A stretch of DNA of 64,000 nt from Struthidea cinerea. Taxonomy: Eukaryota; Chordata; Aves; Passeriformes; Corcoracidae. The position numbers and the translations under genes are program-made. Numbering within the stretch: position 1 is the first letter of the stretch; each line of letters starts with the position of its first letter. Positions 29,401 to 44,400 of the stretch are shown here, one piece after another. Below the pieces are notes generated by a model, which did not search any database, had not been told where the DNA came from, and saw only the letters and a program-made list of their open reading frames with translations. The stretch lies in contig VZTI01001770.1 in the NCBI GenBank assembly GCA_013397865.1, positions 269,859 through 333,858 of the forward strand, written 5' to 3'.

Positions 29401-32400
29401 TTTTAAATCCCCAGAAGCCTTAATGCTGTGGCTGAGTAAAAGCAAACAGTGAAAGCCAAGCAGTGCAATTTGCAGAGCAGAGCAGCTGTCTCCTCCCCAG
29501 AAAGGCAGGAGTAAAACCACTAATTCTGGGTTATATCCTAATCCCCATGTAGCCTTTGACTGTTCAGCAGCACAGTAGCCTGTTCTAATGTAAACTTCTG
29601 CCTACAAAGCTCTTCACTAAGGTGAGCATTTTTCTGTTTAGACTTGATGGGAAGATCCAGTGAGGGGTTTCTCTGATTGCTCTAAGTTTTCCCTTTTTGT
29701 GGAAGGGTGCATTTAAGGGACAATTGAAATTTTAAAGGGCAATTGAAAAGAGGCCCATGAGTGCTCAATGGAATTTGTTGCCCTGTGTCCTGAGCGTACA
29801 CCAGAGGCCTCTGTTCCTCTCCTTTTTGGGCTGCTTGCTCACCCAAGTGCTGTTCTAGAAACCAAGCTAAGATTTGTTTTGACATTTTCCGCTCTAAATA
29901 TGCAGAAAATGAACCTTTTCAAATTCTATAAACATTCATGTGAATGTGGTTTTTATCCACACCTCAGGGATAGATGAGGCACTCAGACTCACCCTAGGAG
30001 GAAATGTGATTTTGGCTGCTAGGATCATTTTCACATTCCATTTGCCCTTGGCAAATCAACTGTCTCTTAAAGTATTGGTTTTCTCTAGTGCTGATATGAA
30101 AATTGTCCCCAGTGCCTTTGCATTTGCTGAAAATCAGAAAGAAAACCGTCTTGGATTTTATATAATGGGAAAAGGAAAGTCTCCAATACCAAAACACTCT
30201 TGGAGATTGGACAAATAAACAAATTACTTATGTAAACATATACAGAGAAAAGGCTGAGGGGAAAAGGTACAAATGTGCTGTGAATTAATGGTACAAAAAC
30301 CATCTCTACTAATCTCTACAAAACCATCTGACCAATAAGTAGGACAGGTGTCCCTGTGATGCCTTTCTCTTGCTGTTGGACTGGGTGAGACCTGTGTGTT
30401 TGATTTTGCTTATCACAGAGGTGATTCCTTTCTGCTTGAATCATGGGTTATTTATATGTTGGAGATGGATGTTTGAATTGAACTGTTAAAGAGGCAAATC
30501 CTTGACTGAACCCTGAGTAAATCCCTGAGTAAGAGCAGTCTCTGAGTCTCACACAACTCTTCCGTTGAGGCATCTCTTTACCCTTGATCTGGAGGCATTT
30601 TGCATTGTTTCACACCAGAAACGTTTCCTCACACCCCCATGTTTTTTCCTTTCCAGCTCTCCCTCTGGATCAATGAGAAGATGCTCACAGCCCAGGATAT
30701 GTCCTATGATGAGGCAAGGAACCTGCACAGCAAGTGGCTGAAGCATCAGGCATTCATGGCAGAGCTTGCATCCAACAAAGAGTGGCTGGAGAAGATTGAA
30801 AAGGTAAGTAAAGAACATCCAAAAAATGCCCTTATCTTTGTCCAGGGTGGTTGTGCACCAAGATGGGATCTGCTGCTCTGCAGAACTGGTCCTTAAATCA
30901 TCCCACAGCTGAGGCTGAAGGAGATTTGTGGTGCATTGTGTCTCCATCCAACCCATTTTATTCCCCACTGATGTTAAAAGGCTTTTATCCAAGACATTCA
31001 CTCAGACATTGGCTGAGGTGCCAGTTTAGTTTTGTCTAGTCTTTCCTATGTGCCAGAAGGAAGGCATAGCCTAAATTTCATACCCGAAGGGTAAGTGGGG
31101 CAAATGTTGGGATTGGAGCCAGTAAAGTAGAGGCACTTCCCGGGAAATAACGGAATATAGGGAATAGCTGAGTTTATTCTGCTGTGCTGCTAAGCTGGTT
31201 TTCATTCATTTAGGACTGTAACCAAGCTGCCTTTCCCCTTGCAAAATTAGGGCATGAGGTAAAGAACATCCAGTTTTGTGATTAATTAAGACTCACAGCT
31301 CTGTATCAAGTTGCTTTGAAGCCTTAACACGCTGTGATGAGCTGTACTTTCCCCCCCATTTCTCCTGTGCAGCTCTGGAGCACTGAGGAGTCTCCTCTTT
31401 AGCTCTGACAGTGGGTTTCTGTTCAGTGTAAGTTAGCTTAATTGCTCATTTCCTCTCCCACTTTGGCACTCCATATCCCATTAGAGGCTTTTCTGTGATC
31501 TACAAATAGCAATACCCTTTAATGGTGTAATTAGAAGGCTGCTCTTAGTACTGGAAGTTCCTTTTTAGTGATGCTAATAATCCTCCTCCTTTGCCTCTGG
31601 AAAATCAGATTGCAGCAAAGGACCGGGGTTGTGTACAGAGTTGTGACAGTCCCTGGATTAACATTCATATGGAATGTGCTGGGTTGGGGGCAGCATTCCC
31701 ACCTGCACCCAGGTGCAGAGATAGAAGGATAATTAGAATAAAGACAGTATTTCCCAAACTCTGCCAGCATTATGCTGGGTGTTCATGGTTCTCTGGTGAT
31801 GTGGCCCCCGGAAGCTGGGGCCTCAGGACATGGAGTGTGTGCAGCTCCAGCTCCCTGCTCCATCCTGCCTGAGCAGTAGCCCCAGGAGCTCCCTTCAGGG
31901 AACATGCGCAATGGAGAAGAGAAAGGAAGCGTTGCTTGACCTTCCCATTGCTAAAAACCCCTCTTCCAGGCAGCAGAGGGACCTGGGAGCTGATTTTCTG
32001 GAAGGAGTCACTGGATAATTGGAGATGGAAAATGAGTGGTTGATGCTGCCAGCAGATGAGGAATCCTGAGTGCTTATTAATCACGATAATTGCCCTAACG
32101 GGCTGTGAGTGCTCCCGAGGAGGTACCATTTGGTTGCTCTCTGCTTTGCAGGAGGGAATGCAGCTCATTGCAGAGAAACCAGAGACTGAGGCCGTGGTGA
32201 AGGAGAAGCTGACGGGTCTCCACCAAATGTGGGATGAGCTTGAATCCACCACCCAGACCAAGGCTCAGCGTCTCTTTGATGCAAATAAGGCAGAGCTTTT
32301 TACCCAGAGCTGCGCAGACCTGGATAAGTGGCTGAATGGTTTGGAGAGCCAAATCCAGTCAGATGACTACGGAAAAGATCTCACCAGTGTCAACATCCTG

Positions 32401-35400
32401 TTGAAGAAGCAGCAGGTAAATAGAGCATGGGGTGCAGTGGGCAGACAGCAGATAGCTGCACTCAAAGGAATGGGCAGGGCAGGCTTTCAGATTTGGAAAG
32501 AAAGAACTGCTTTTCTTTCTTCCTAGTCTTTCATGTATCTTTAAGAAGAACAAGAAATATATCCAGCAACAAATCAGACCATAATTATTAACACGGTAAA
32601 TCCTCACTGACCTCCCTTCTGAGGAACCTGTTGATGTGCCCTAATCGTATCAACAGCTTCCATCCCAGTTTTCAGGACCTTTTTGCCATGTTTCTTTTTA
32701 GATGCTGGAGAATCAAATGGATGTCCGTAAGAAGGAGATAGAGGAGCTGCAAAGCCAGGCAAGGGCTTTGAGCCAAGAGGGCAAGAGCACAGATGAAGTC
32801 GATGGCAAACGCCTTACTGTAGAAAAGAAATTCTTGGAGCTGCTAGAGCCTTTGAATGAGAGAAAGGCCAACCTGCTGGCCTCCAAAGAGATCCACCAGT
32901 TCAACCGGGATGTGGAAGATGAAATTGTGAGTATTAAAGAAATCCCGTTCCCGAGGCAGTAGATCAATGTTGGAATACTGCTGCTTTCTGAAGCTTGTGT
33001 GCACCAGCCTCTCTCTGCTGCCCCAGCTGTATCTGGAGTTGGTTGAAATCACATGTTCTCTCTCTTTCAGTTGTGGGTTGGGGAGAGGATGCCCATAGCT
33101 ACGTCTACTGATCATGGACACAACCTCCAGACTGTGCAGCTACTAATAAAGAAAAATCAGGTAAGTGGGTGCTGTTAGAGCTCCATACCTGCTGTTTCTC
33201 CTTAGTGCTGACTAATTCGGCAAGGAAAGGTTTGGGCTAAAACAATGGGTGCTGTGGTGTGACCACAGGTGGTGGCACAGCCCCGGGCTGTCCACACGAG
33301 CTCATGGCATGTGTTTGGCTGCCCCTCTGGAGTTAAGACCCCTGACTTGCATTTCCTTTTCATTTGTGCATTGTCTCATCAGTCAATTTTCTCCCGTGTA
33401 GACCCTTCAGAAAGAAATCCAGGGCCACCAGCCTCGTATTGATGACATCTTTGAGAGGAGTCAGAACATTATCACAGAGAGCAGCCCCAATGCTGAAGTC
33501 ATTCAGCAGAGACTTGCAGACTTGAAGCAGCTGTGGAACCTCCTCATCGAGGAGACAGAGAAACGCCACAAGCGCCTGGAGGAGTCTCACAGGGCTCAGC
33601 AGTATTACTTCGATGCAGCCGAGGCTGAGGCCTGGATGAGTGAGCAGGAGCTCTACATGATGTCAGAAGAGAAAGCCAAGGTGAGCAGCTTCACAGTGAC
33701 ACTACTGTTGGCTTAATGGCTTTGCTGGAGGGAGGCAGGTGACATAATTTAATGTGGCACTATGGAATGGTAACATAAACAAATTTAACTTCCTGGTGAA
33801 GCCTGAAGTGATCATAGCTTCTACCTGTTCTGATATCTCTGAGAGTGGTCAGGATAGGCTGTGCTGTGTGAAGCCAGGGAAGCATCCTCACACTGCAGAG
33901 GGCAAGTCTGTGCCTGCCTTCACTGCAAGGTTAGGGTTGCCAGTGCGGTCCAGTTCGGTCCAGTTTTCTGTTAGTTTTGAATGACAGCACAATTCACCTG
34001 GCTGTGAAACAGGGCCTGGTGGTCAGTCAGCTGCTACCACTGTCACCAGCCTTGACTCCCAGTGACCACCAGCTTTGACTCCCAGCTTCATACCATACTA
34101 AAGAGAAAGTATACTCCTGTTTTCCAAGGAGATGTTAGTGCTGGAGCTTGTTTGTTATCAACATAAATGCACCATGTTCACTGCCCTGATAAAATAGAGC
34201 TCAGCTTTGTATCAGGAGAACACATTCCAAAGGTTCTCAATTCACTCTCCAGTTAAAAATGGCTTGTTTTCTTTTTTATCTGTTGCAAATAGCTCACTAT
34301 GCGAAATATGGTATTGAAAAGATTTATTGACAGTATCAGTTAACACTGAGAGTTGGGGGCTGTTTTTCTTAGCTATAACAGTGCATAAAAAGTTTTGATT
34401 GGAAGTTCTCCAGGCACTGTGGTGGAGAATCCATTGGCATGGGCTGTGTAGGATTTCTTTTCTTTGCCCCATGCTGTTGTTGAGATACCTGACAAGTGGT
34501 GTGTCTTAATCTGTTCCATGTTTCTGAACTCTGCACCAGTGTTGTGGAAACACACAAAAAGCTTCATAGAAGAGGAAACTCGACATGCTCAATGCCCAGC
34601 TGATGTAATTTTGTTCTGCACCCCAGAGGCATTGATGCATTATCTCTTTCACTCATTATTTTGCTTTCTGGGGGCACCATTTGCTGTGACATCAACTGTT
34701 CTATACCACTGGCAGAAGGACTTGTCTTCAAGCTGTACTTGGGAGCAACTCCTTATAATTCTTCCTGTCATTTTCTGTCACCCTTACAGGACGAACAGAG
34801 TGCAGTGTCCATGCTGAAGAAACACCAGATCTTGGAACAAGCTGTAGAAGATTATGCTGAAACTGTGCACCAGCTTTCAAAGACCAGCAGAACTTTGGTG
34901 GCAGATAATCACCCAGAAAGGTATTAACTGCTATTTTTAATTGGATCATGAGTTCTTTGAGTGATTCAGTCCCTTCATTGGGTGGTTCTGACACACAAAG
35001 ACCACAGCAAAGAGTAAGTAGCTCAGAAGCTCATACAGAGGGAGTTCAGCCTCACTCAATTCAAGGTGCGTGTTGGACCACCCTGATTTGGCCAGAGACA
35101 GGGTCAGTATGTGCAGCTGCTGATTTCTGGTGGTTCTGGACACCTGGAGTACCTGTCTGTTGTGTCCCCTGTGCAGGCTGCAGTGTCAGGTCTGCCAGCA
35201 CTGCTGAACCTCACAGAGGTGGGGCAGTCCTCAGGGACACGGTCCAGATCTGCTCTTCCAACCAACTTTTATGTCCAGCACGGAAGGTCACAGTCATTAA
35301 TCCTTCTGCAGTGCTCCCCAAGATCTGCCTCTTTTCTTTGAGATTCCAGCAGAATCAGAACCTGGAATCAGATGCTTTAAACGTGGGCACATTAACATCT

Positions 35401-38400
35401 TACTTTTGGTAAATTTATCTCATCTTTCGTAAATGGCTTTCCCTGGGGGAGAATTCAGGAAGCTTAAGAACCATTTTGCTGTAAGAGTTGCAGCTCAGCA
35501 TACACAATTCTTCACTGGCTTCAGCTGCAAGGCTGATTCCACTCTGAGGCTGATGTATTTAACTGCTCAGCCTGCACAGGCTGGAAGGTGGCACTGGCCT
35601 AGGACAGACACGCTGCCTCCGGTGGAAGGTTGTTTTTTAACTCTAAAGCACTCTCTTGTGGTCATGATTGCTTCTGATGAGAGCAGATTTCCTGGCTGAG
35701 CTGTCTGAGTACTGGAATAACATCATCAGCTTTACAAGGCAGAGGGAAGGCACTTTGACAGCACTGTATGGCTCAGACAAAATAGAGGCAAAAGTTACAG
35801 CAAGTAGAAATATTCATCCCTTGTGCAAACGCTGAGCTTTAGGGGGTAAGAAACCCATGAGTGCTGCTGAACTCTGAAGTAGAGTTTGACTGAAAAGGAA
35901 CTGCTCCCTGCCTCAGCAGCTCAGGTCCTGCCTGTAGCTTTGGGAGAAGACTCTGGTGTGATCTGTGGCCAGACAAATGGAGAGCTGGATTCCAGCTCCC
36001 CTCTCTAAAGCCAGGGGGTTACAGTACAGGACAGACAAGTTTCCCAGCTATTGCTGTCACCTCTGCCAGCAGAGGATCTGTCCAGCGTGTCCAAGTTGAA
36101 TTCCTGCTTGCAGCAGATGTACGTTCTGTGGATTAAATACCCCGAAAGACTTTTATTCCTTGCAGTTTTCCCCATTTGGTTTTGCTTGCAAAGGCAATGC
36201 AGACTCAGTACTGTTTGGTTTTCCAGCGAGCGCATCAGCATGCGTCAGTCCAAGGTGGACAAACTCTATGCGGGCCTGAAGGACCTTGCTGAGGAGAGGA
36301 GGGGCAAGCTGGACGAGAGGCACCGGCTGTTCCAGCTCAACCGCGAGGTGGACGACCTGGAGCAGTGGATCGCCGAGAGGGAGGTGGTGGCGGGGTCCCA
36401 TGAGCTGGGCCAGGACTACGAACATGTCACAGTGAGTCCTTGGAGGAGCCCTCTCTGAGTGCTGCTCACAGAGGGTGGCTGGGCTCGCTCAGGTCTCTCT
36501 GTAGCCAGAGCGCTGCATGAGGCTCTTTCTCTGCCTTCCAGATGCTGCAGGAGCGATTCCGGGAATTCGCCCGGGACACCGGGAACATCGGGCAGGAGCG
36601 GGTGGATACTGTCAACCACATGGCAGATGAACTCATCAACTCCGGTCACTCGGATGCTGCCACAATCGCCGAGTGGAAGGACGGACTCAATGAGGCCTGG
36701 GCGGATCTCCTGGAGCTCATTGACACAAGAACACAGATCCTTGCAGCCTCTTACGAACTGCACAAATTTTACCACGATGCCAAGGAGATTTTAGGACGTA
36801 TCCAGGACAAACATAAGAAACTGCCTGAGGAGCTTGGTAGAGACCAAAACACAGTGGAAACACTACAGAGAATGCACACAACGTTTGAGCACGATATCCA
36901 GGCCCTGGGCACCCAGGTGTGTGGCAGGTGAACTGTGGGTGTGGGAACCTGAGCTGCAGAGTTTGCTGCTGCCCTTGGCTGCTCTGTGGCTGGGAGACAG
37001 AGTGCTGCCAGCTGCTTCCCACGTGTAGTGCTGTGGGAATAACCTCAACTGCATCCTTTTCTTATCTGTCTGTCTGCTGCTCTGCCATTGCATTCAGTCG
37101 ATTATCTAAAGTAGCAATCTGTAAGTACACGGGCTTCTGAACATGTTGGCAATTGTTGGATGTTATTCCATTTCCTCTCCTTGGTTGAAGAAGAAATGAG
37201 AAAGGCAGAGAGCTTCTGTATTGATTCAAAGTACAAAATATGAAGGAATGTATAAGCCTGGTTGGCTTTTTGAGGTTTGGTTTTATTTTGGTGGGTCAGT
37301 TTGGGTTTTTTGGGTTTTATAAACACCAAAAAGCCCCAGTCAAACCCTTTGTGCCAGGCACTGTTTTATTTTTCCTTTCTGAGAGGCAAAGACCTACACA
37401 GAGGCTTTCTGACTTGGTTATGAACCTGGACATTCTGAATTAAATATTTCTTGGTGCTTCCTAAGAGCAAAAGAGATTTAAAATCCACAGTTCAGGCTAA
37501 GATTTTTAAAAGCATCCAAACTTGATGTAATTCTGAATCTTTTGAAGCCAGGGTGTGTCAAGTAGAAGGTGGCAGCTGCTCATACAGCGCCGGGGGGATT
37601 CTAAATCAAAATACAACATTCAGCTGCCAAAAGGAGAATTTGGGAAGGGAACAAGTTGCTTAAGGAATGGAGGAATTACAACTGACTGTATTTATCCCAG
37701 TAGGTCAGGAAAGAGCTTTTTTGGCCCAGCTGCCAGCCAATTCTCGCTTATATAGCAGTTTACACTAAAACAAAGGAGATAGAGCAAGCATTTGATTTTC
37801 CAGGTGTTTTACTTTCAGAAGCTGTAGATTTTATACAGAAAATGGGAGACATTCACAAAACATCAATCCCAGTCTCTCAAAAAGGTAATTATAATCAAGA
37901 CCTAAATGAAGGAATATGTAATCACAGCACAGAGCTGTGGGGAGAGCACTTAGGGTAATTTCTGGGTGAAGCAGCCAGAGCACTGAGATGGAGCATTATG
38001 AGAGAGATATGGTCTCTGTGCCTGTAGCTAGAAGGCTGTTTGATTTGATGCTAAAAAAATCATTATTAGACAAGAGCTAATGGAATGTTTCCTGGCTTGA
38101 AAAATATGGAAAACAGTCAGGAATTAGCATTTGCCATCCCAAGACAGTGTTCGAAAGGAAAATATTTCTAATAGTAGAAGGTTCTTAACATTTCCAAATT
38201 TTCTTCTCTTTGAAGTCATTATCTACGTTTTTGAAAAATGACTTCTGTCAACTGGGGTAGTGGTTTGGATACAGAGTTCCCAAGTGCCATTGTCACTTGT
38301 GTGAGAGGAAGGGAGTTTGATGATGAAAACGGTCCCCATTTGCCCTGACATGTAACGGTCACTTTGTTTTGGCACCGTGTCTTGCAGCGAGTTCAGGCAA

Positions 38401-41400
38401 CTGAACTTGCTATTTTGGGGGTCCCTTGACCCTACAGTGTTCTCTGAGGGATAATACTGGCTTGATAACAGCACAGACCTTTCTACTGTCAACAGACCAA
38501 ATGCATTTGCAGTGACTTTAGAAAGCCCCTCAAGTGATGAGTTAGCAGATAAGTGTCCCTGTAGCTGTGACTCAGGAGTCACAAACCCGCTGATGGCTTT
38601 GTCTCTCCCAAACCACCACAGGTGCGACAGCTGCAGGAGGATGCAGCACGCCTCCAGGCTGCCTACGCTGGGGACAAGGCCGATGACATCCAGAAGAGGG
38701 AAAACGAGGTCCTAGAGGCATGGAAGGCACTGCTGGATGCCTGTGAGGGCCGCAGGGTGAGGCTGGTGGACACAGGAGACAAATTCCGCTTCTTCAGCCT
38801 GGTTCGGGATCTCATGCTCTGGATGGAAGACGTTATCCGGCAGATAGAAGCCCAGGAAAAGCCAAGGTAATGTGAGGCATCTCTTCTCCATCAGAAGATA
38901 AGACTGAGGAACATCTGTAGGGCTCAGTGTCACTGAGAGTGGCTTTCAGAGCCTGCTGCTGCAGCAGTTTGTGGGTGGCTGCTGGAATAATAGCCTTGGA
39001 AAATTGTACCCAAAGAGATTCGGTCTCACACTGGGGTTATTTAATCTCTGATTCAGGCCAGAATGGTGCTGTTGCTAAGGAAAAGCTTCCTGAACTGCGA
39101 AGACAATCTAGGAATCAATTTTTTCCTCATTGAATTGTGGGTCAGTTTGCAAATGTAACAGCTGTTAAACCTGAAATCTGTGTTTCTGGTCATTTTAGGG
39201 ATGTTTCATCCGTGGAACTCCTCATGAACAATCACCAGGGGATCAAAGCAGAAATTGATGCCCGAAATGACAGTTTCACTACGTGCATTGAGCTTGGCAA
39301 GTCTCTGCTGGCCAGGAAACACTACGCATCTGAGGAGGTACCATGCTCCCTGCATACAGCCATGGGCTCCTGGGAGTTCTTTCCATGGGAGAAACCTGCC
39401 CTGTGTCAACCACAGAGGAATAAAGACAAGTGTCACCTCAGGGACTGATGCACTTATGTGCTGCTGGGAAATCAGGGTATAACTTCACTCTGGGAATTCC
39501 TGGTGGGTAGTAGAGGTGGCATCAAGATTTAAAGTGTCATTTTCAGCTCAAAAAGTGGAAAGAAGCTGCTGCACTCCATTCTGTAGGGAATGGCTCTGGG
39601 ATGGAAAGGTGTCTTCCTTGAGCGAGGACAAAGGCAGCTGTGAGACAGCCTGAGCTTCCTACAGGGAAACTGGAATGCTGTGGAGAGGCCTGCTAGGGGA
39701 ATGAGCGAGAAAATGTTTGTTGTGCAGGGAGTAAATTCAAGGAATATTAAGAGAACCACATCCAACTGCTTAAAGCCTTGATTTATTTTCTGATATGTCT
39801 AGACCAGGGGATAGAGGCTTAGCCCTTGGTTCTCCTGCCTCCCTTTGGGGAAGGGAGGATAACCAAACATTGTGAGGCACTTCCCTCTCCGGGAGGGGAG
39901 AGCTTCTGCAACAATCCTGAGCAGCACATTTTGCATTATTTGCTGTAAAAGGGCAGAAGATTCAGTGCCTGATTGCACTATTTACATTTGTTTGCCCATT
40001 ACATCCTTTTATCAAATACTCTGGGTGCTGTAGCTTTTCACAGACACATAATACTTATGCAAATGTGATATTTTAATGAAAATGTCACATTTATTTATAC
40101 TTGGAAGAGAAAAGCAGCTGTTGTTTGCACGGTGAAGTCACTTCCTGAGGAACTCGTGCAGTGTCTGTCAGTGCAGGGTGGGGGAGAGCTGCTGCCTGGT
40201 GCTTGTGTAACAGCCCTGCTCTCTGCTCTCCATCCAGATCAAGGAAAAGCTCCTGCAGTTGACCGAAAAGAGAAAAGAAATGATTGACAAGTGGGAAGAC
40301 AGATGGGAGTGGCTGAGACTGAGTAAGGACACCCTTGGATTTCTTTTGGGCTGGGCCGTGTCTCTCTTCTTTGTGCCTTTCTGGGCGTTGAAAAAACCCT
40401 GCAGCTCCTCACTTTTCTGTTACAGTGCTTGGAAGTGTGTTTATGCTGGAATAGCTGCAAGGTTCACACCTGTTGGTTGTTAAATAATGGAGAATTTGAA
40501 ACCAAGAAACCCGCACCAAAGGTCTTGCTCTATATGATCACATTTGGAGCTCGGTGCAGTAGCTCTGCTGTATTTTGCAGGTGTCACATTCCAACTTCTA
40601 TGCTGAAGTTAGTAGGTTACAGCAGATAGAACAAAAATAACACATTAAACTTGCAAAATGATTCTTGCATTTTTCCTTAAAACAAAGCCAACAGGAGAAT
40701 TTCTGTCTTTTCTATGATCAGTTTCACTGAACTTAGCTAAGGGGAACACTTAGCCAAGTGCATGTACTTTGTTTCCTGAGCTGTGTTTAAGTAAATCCCA
40801 AAGCTGCCTGATGACTCCATGATGCTCTTCTTTGTGACATTAATGGCACTGACACCTGTGCTCTCTTTGCTCAGTTTTGGAGGTGCACCAGTTCTCCAGA
40901 GATGCAAGCGTGGCTGAGGCCTGGCTGCTGGGACAGGAGCCCTACCTGTCCAGTCGTGAAATAGGGCAGAGCGTCGATGAGGTGGAAAAATTAATCAAGC
41001 GGCACGAAGCGTTTGAGAAATCCGCAGCTACCTGGGACGAGAGGTTTGCAGCACTGGAAAGACTAACCACGGTGAGTGTCTGAACCTCCCTGGCCATTCC
41101 TCTTGGCTGATGGCTTGGAATAACTGCCAGCATCACCCACCTGATCCCCATTTGTTGGCTGGTTGTTGATCGACCTCAGCCAACTACCCAGAGCCTGAAG
41201 TTTCGTGTTTCCAGCCATACTAAAAAACTCTCTCCAGTTAATTTGAACTCAACAACCTGCAAGGAAAAAGCTTAAATGATAATTGACCTCAAGAGTCAAC
41301 AGGAGCTGTCTCGGGCCTGGGAGTGATAACCCAGAAGGAAATCTTAGAGCTGAGCAGTTTGCTCCAGCCTTCTGCTGTACTGGTTGCCTTCTAAAAGGGC

Positions 41401-44400
41401 AGGGTGAATCTGAGTGAAGAGACACAGATCCGAACACTTTAAATTCTTTTTGGTTAAAGATGGGAAGGGGGCGGTGATAGTGATGTTTGTTGTGTTGTGA
41501 CTGCTCCAGTGCAAGGCTGTATTGTCCCCTAGGAAGACACAATAAGCAAAAAAAACCCCAAGCCCCATTTTGAACACAGCTGCAATGTCAGTCATTAATG
41601 CTTGGAGAGCATTTTACCATCTTTGGAGAACAATTTGGCTTTAGACACTACAGTTGAAGTGGCCTGGGTTTTCACACAGACTGAGCGTCACAGCTGCAGA
41701 CAAAAGGAACTGGAGTTTCTCAGTGTCTTCACAAATCAGGCTGGTTTTATGGAGATGGGTAATTTCAGGGATTCAGACATGGAACATTTTAATTCTGTGT
41801 TTGGCACGCACACAAGAAGATGTTGCTTTTGGATATTTTAATAACTTGGTCTGTTTTCTTGTTTGTCTGAGTTTTATTCTAGTAGAATGAATTGGAAAAT
41901 AGACATGGCCAGTGGTGGGCTGCTGTCAGAGGGTCTGATGCTGATGCCCTCCCTGACAAATTCAGTGCCACAAATTTGGCATGAATGATGCTTTTAAAGA
42001 CTGATGCCTTCCAATTTTTTCCCCACTCACTTTAATTTCAGTAAGGAATCAGAAAAACATACAGAGTTATTGTTAGTTTCTAGAACACCCCATGAAAAAT
42101 GAGCAGTGTTTTTAAATAAAAAATGTTTCCTCTACCAGCTGGAACTGCTGGAAGTCCGTCGGCAGCAAGAGGAGGAGGAGCGGAAGAGGCAGCCGCCCAC
42201 TCCGGAGACCAAGGTTGCAGAGGATGGAGACTCCCAGCAGCAATGGTGAGCTGGACTCTGCACTTGTCTCGGGGAACCCTTGGGCTGACAATGTGCTGTA
42301 AAAGGAGAGGAGGTTGTATGGGTTTGTAACATGACCCTTGTTAGAAGACTTGGTGGTTTATAGGGACAGGACCTCTCCCAAACCCCTGAATTCCCTGCTA
42401 AGTTCCCATTTTCCAGTTGTCACTGCTGAGGCCCAAAAGTAGGAAGGCTGGTTTTATGTCCCCCGGGTTATGAATTGCAGTTTCTGAACAATCTTGGCTT
42501 TTTTCTTTGATGAGCATCAGTTACAGATTTTAAGCTGTGTCCATGGAACATTGACATTTATGAAATTGCTTATGTGATAGGAGGAGGTTTATTTGTAGGG
42601 TAACCGTCAGTAAAGCCTGGTTAAATCTCACTTCACACTGGGTTTATTCAGCCTGAGGATTTTAGGAACACGCTTAAATTTCTTGAATTAATATTCAGTA
42701 AGAAAATCTCATTTTGTTGAACAAGATGGGTGACTTCCAAGAAGCTTATACAGTTTCTTTTCTTTTTCCTCTGTCCAACAGGGATGGGACAAAAGGAGAA
42801 CAGGTTTCCCAAAACGGTTTGCCCTCAGACCAGGAATCTCCACGGGTTAGTTACCGCTCCCAAACCTACCAAAACTACAAAAACTTTATTAGCAGACGGA
42901 CAGCCAATGACCGCTCGTGGTCTGGACTGTGACCCACAGAATCACTTGCAGCAACAGAAACCTTTTTTCAGTATGGTTTACTGGTACTGGTTTAATCTTT
43001 TGGCTTCAGATTTCCCTGCTGCTTTTCTCTTCCTTCCCATCAGTTGACTTTTATTTAATTAGCAGCTCCTTGGACATTTATTTGCTTCACTTTAATCTTT
43101 GTTTATTTGAATCTCCCCACTGACACTCAGTTGCTTTAAGGTGACACATTTATTTCATGTTATTTACTGTGAGTTTTTCATGTCGCTAATAGTATTAAGA
43201 TTTTCCAGCGAAAGCGTCCTTTATATGAGTAATTGAGATGTAATGAGATTACATCCTAATGAAGAAGAGCACTAGGACCTGACAGGTATGACGCATCGAG
43301 TTATACTAACAGGTCTCAGCACGGCAACTTTATTAAATCAGCTGCATTAGCAAGAGTTATGTACCAGGCCAAAGATAATCCCCGAGTGAGCTGGGCAGGA
43401 AGGGCTGGGAGGGGGGAGTGTGACTGGACAAGTAAAAGCCTTAAGGTTAGTTTGTATAACATTCCATGCAGAATGGACTCATTGACTGCAGAGACAAATA
43501 AACATGAAATAAACCGTTCAAAACCAGTATCTAGATTTATCTGGGGGTTTAGAGCTCATGCAGAGTTGTGATCTTGCTGTGTTGGGGCCCCGCTTGGCCT
43601 CAGTCCTGTCCAGCTGGCACTACAGCAATTTGATTTCTGGCCACCAGAGAGACAGGAGTAGGGTGTAGCCCCTTGGGGAGAGGTTGTGATGCTTTCCTTT
43701 AAAAACGAAATAAAATACATTGTCTAAGATCCCAGCTCTTTATTTTACATAGGTGCAGGCTGAATGCTCCATGCCTTACTCGCTCCTTGATAGGGGGTGT
43801 CCCCGTGGAGTCAGGGTGCATGCCAAGAATCCTCACGTGCAGCCATGACAATGCCAGTAAATGTCTCTGGAGTTAATGCAGCACAGGAGCTGAATCTGGC
43901 TCCCATCCCCATCCCCTTCCTGCAGAGCCTCCTTGTTGCAGTTAATGCTTTGAGTGAAAGGACACTTCTCTTTGTTACAGAACCTGGCTCTCTGGGGTCA
44001 CATTCAGTGCAGGAAAGGCTCCTGGCAGGCTGGGATCCATGGATATCAGGGCTCTTACAGTGCTGCAGAGCAAACATGGGTCCCAGCCGATGGCTCTAGC
44101 AGGAAATGTCTTTCAGCACGAGTTTGGCTTTAAGAAGCCCATCCCAGTTAGGTCTGAATCTGCACACAGACTCTGCCAATGCTCCACAGTACCTGGCAGT
44201 TCTACCTTTCTCTTTCTGGAAATAAAACCATTAGGTTCTTCTTTAGCATTCAGTCCTGGAGCGAGCTGTTGTACATTCTAGTGTATATAAATTCTGTACA
44301 GTTGAGGCAGGGAATGTGAGGTGATCTTCAGGCACATCCCAGATCATCATCTTGTTGGTTAGCACAGCCTTATACATCACCTGTTTACTTCTTTAGAAAT

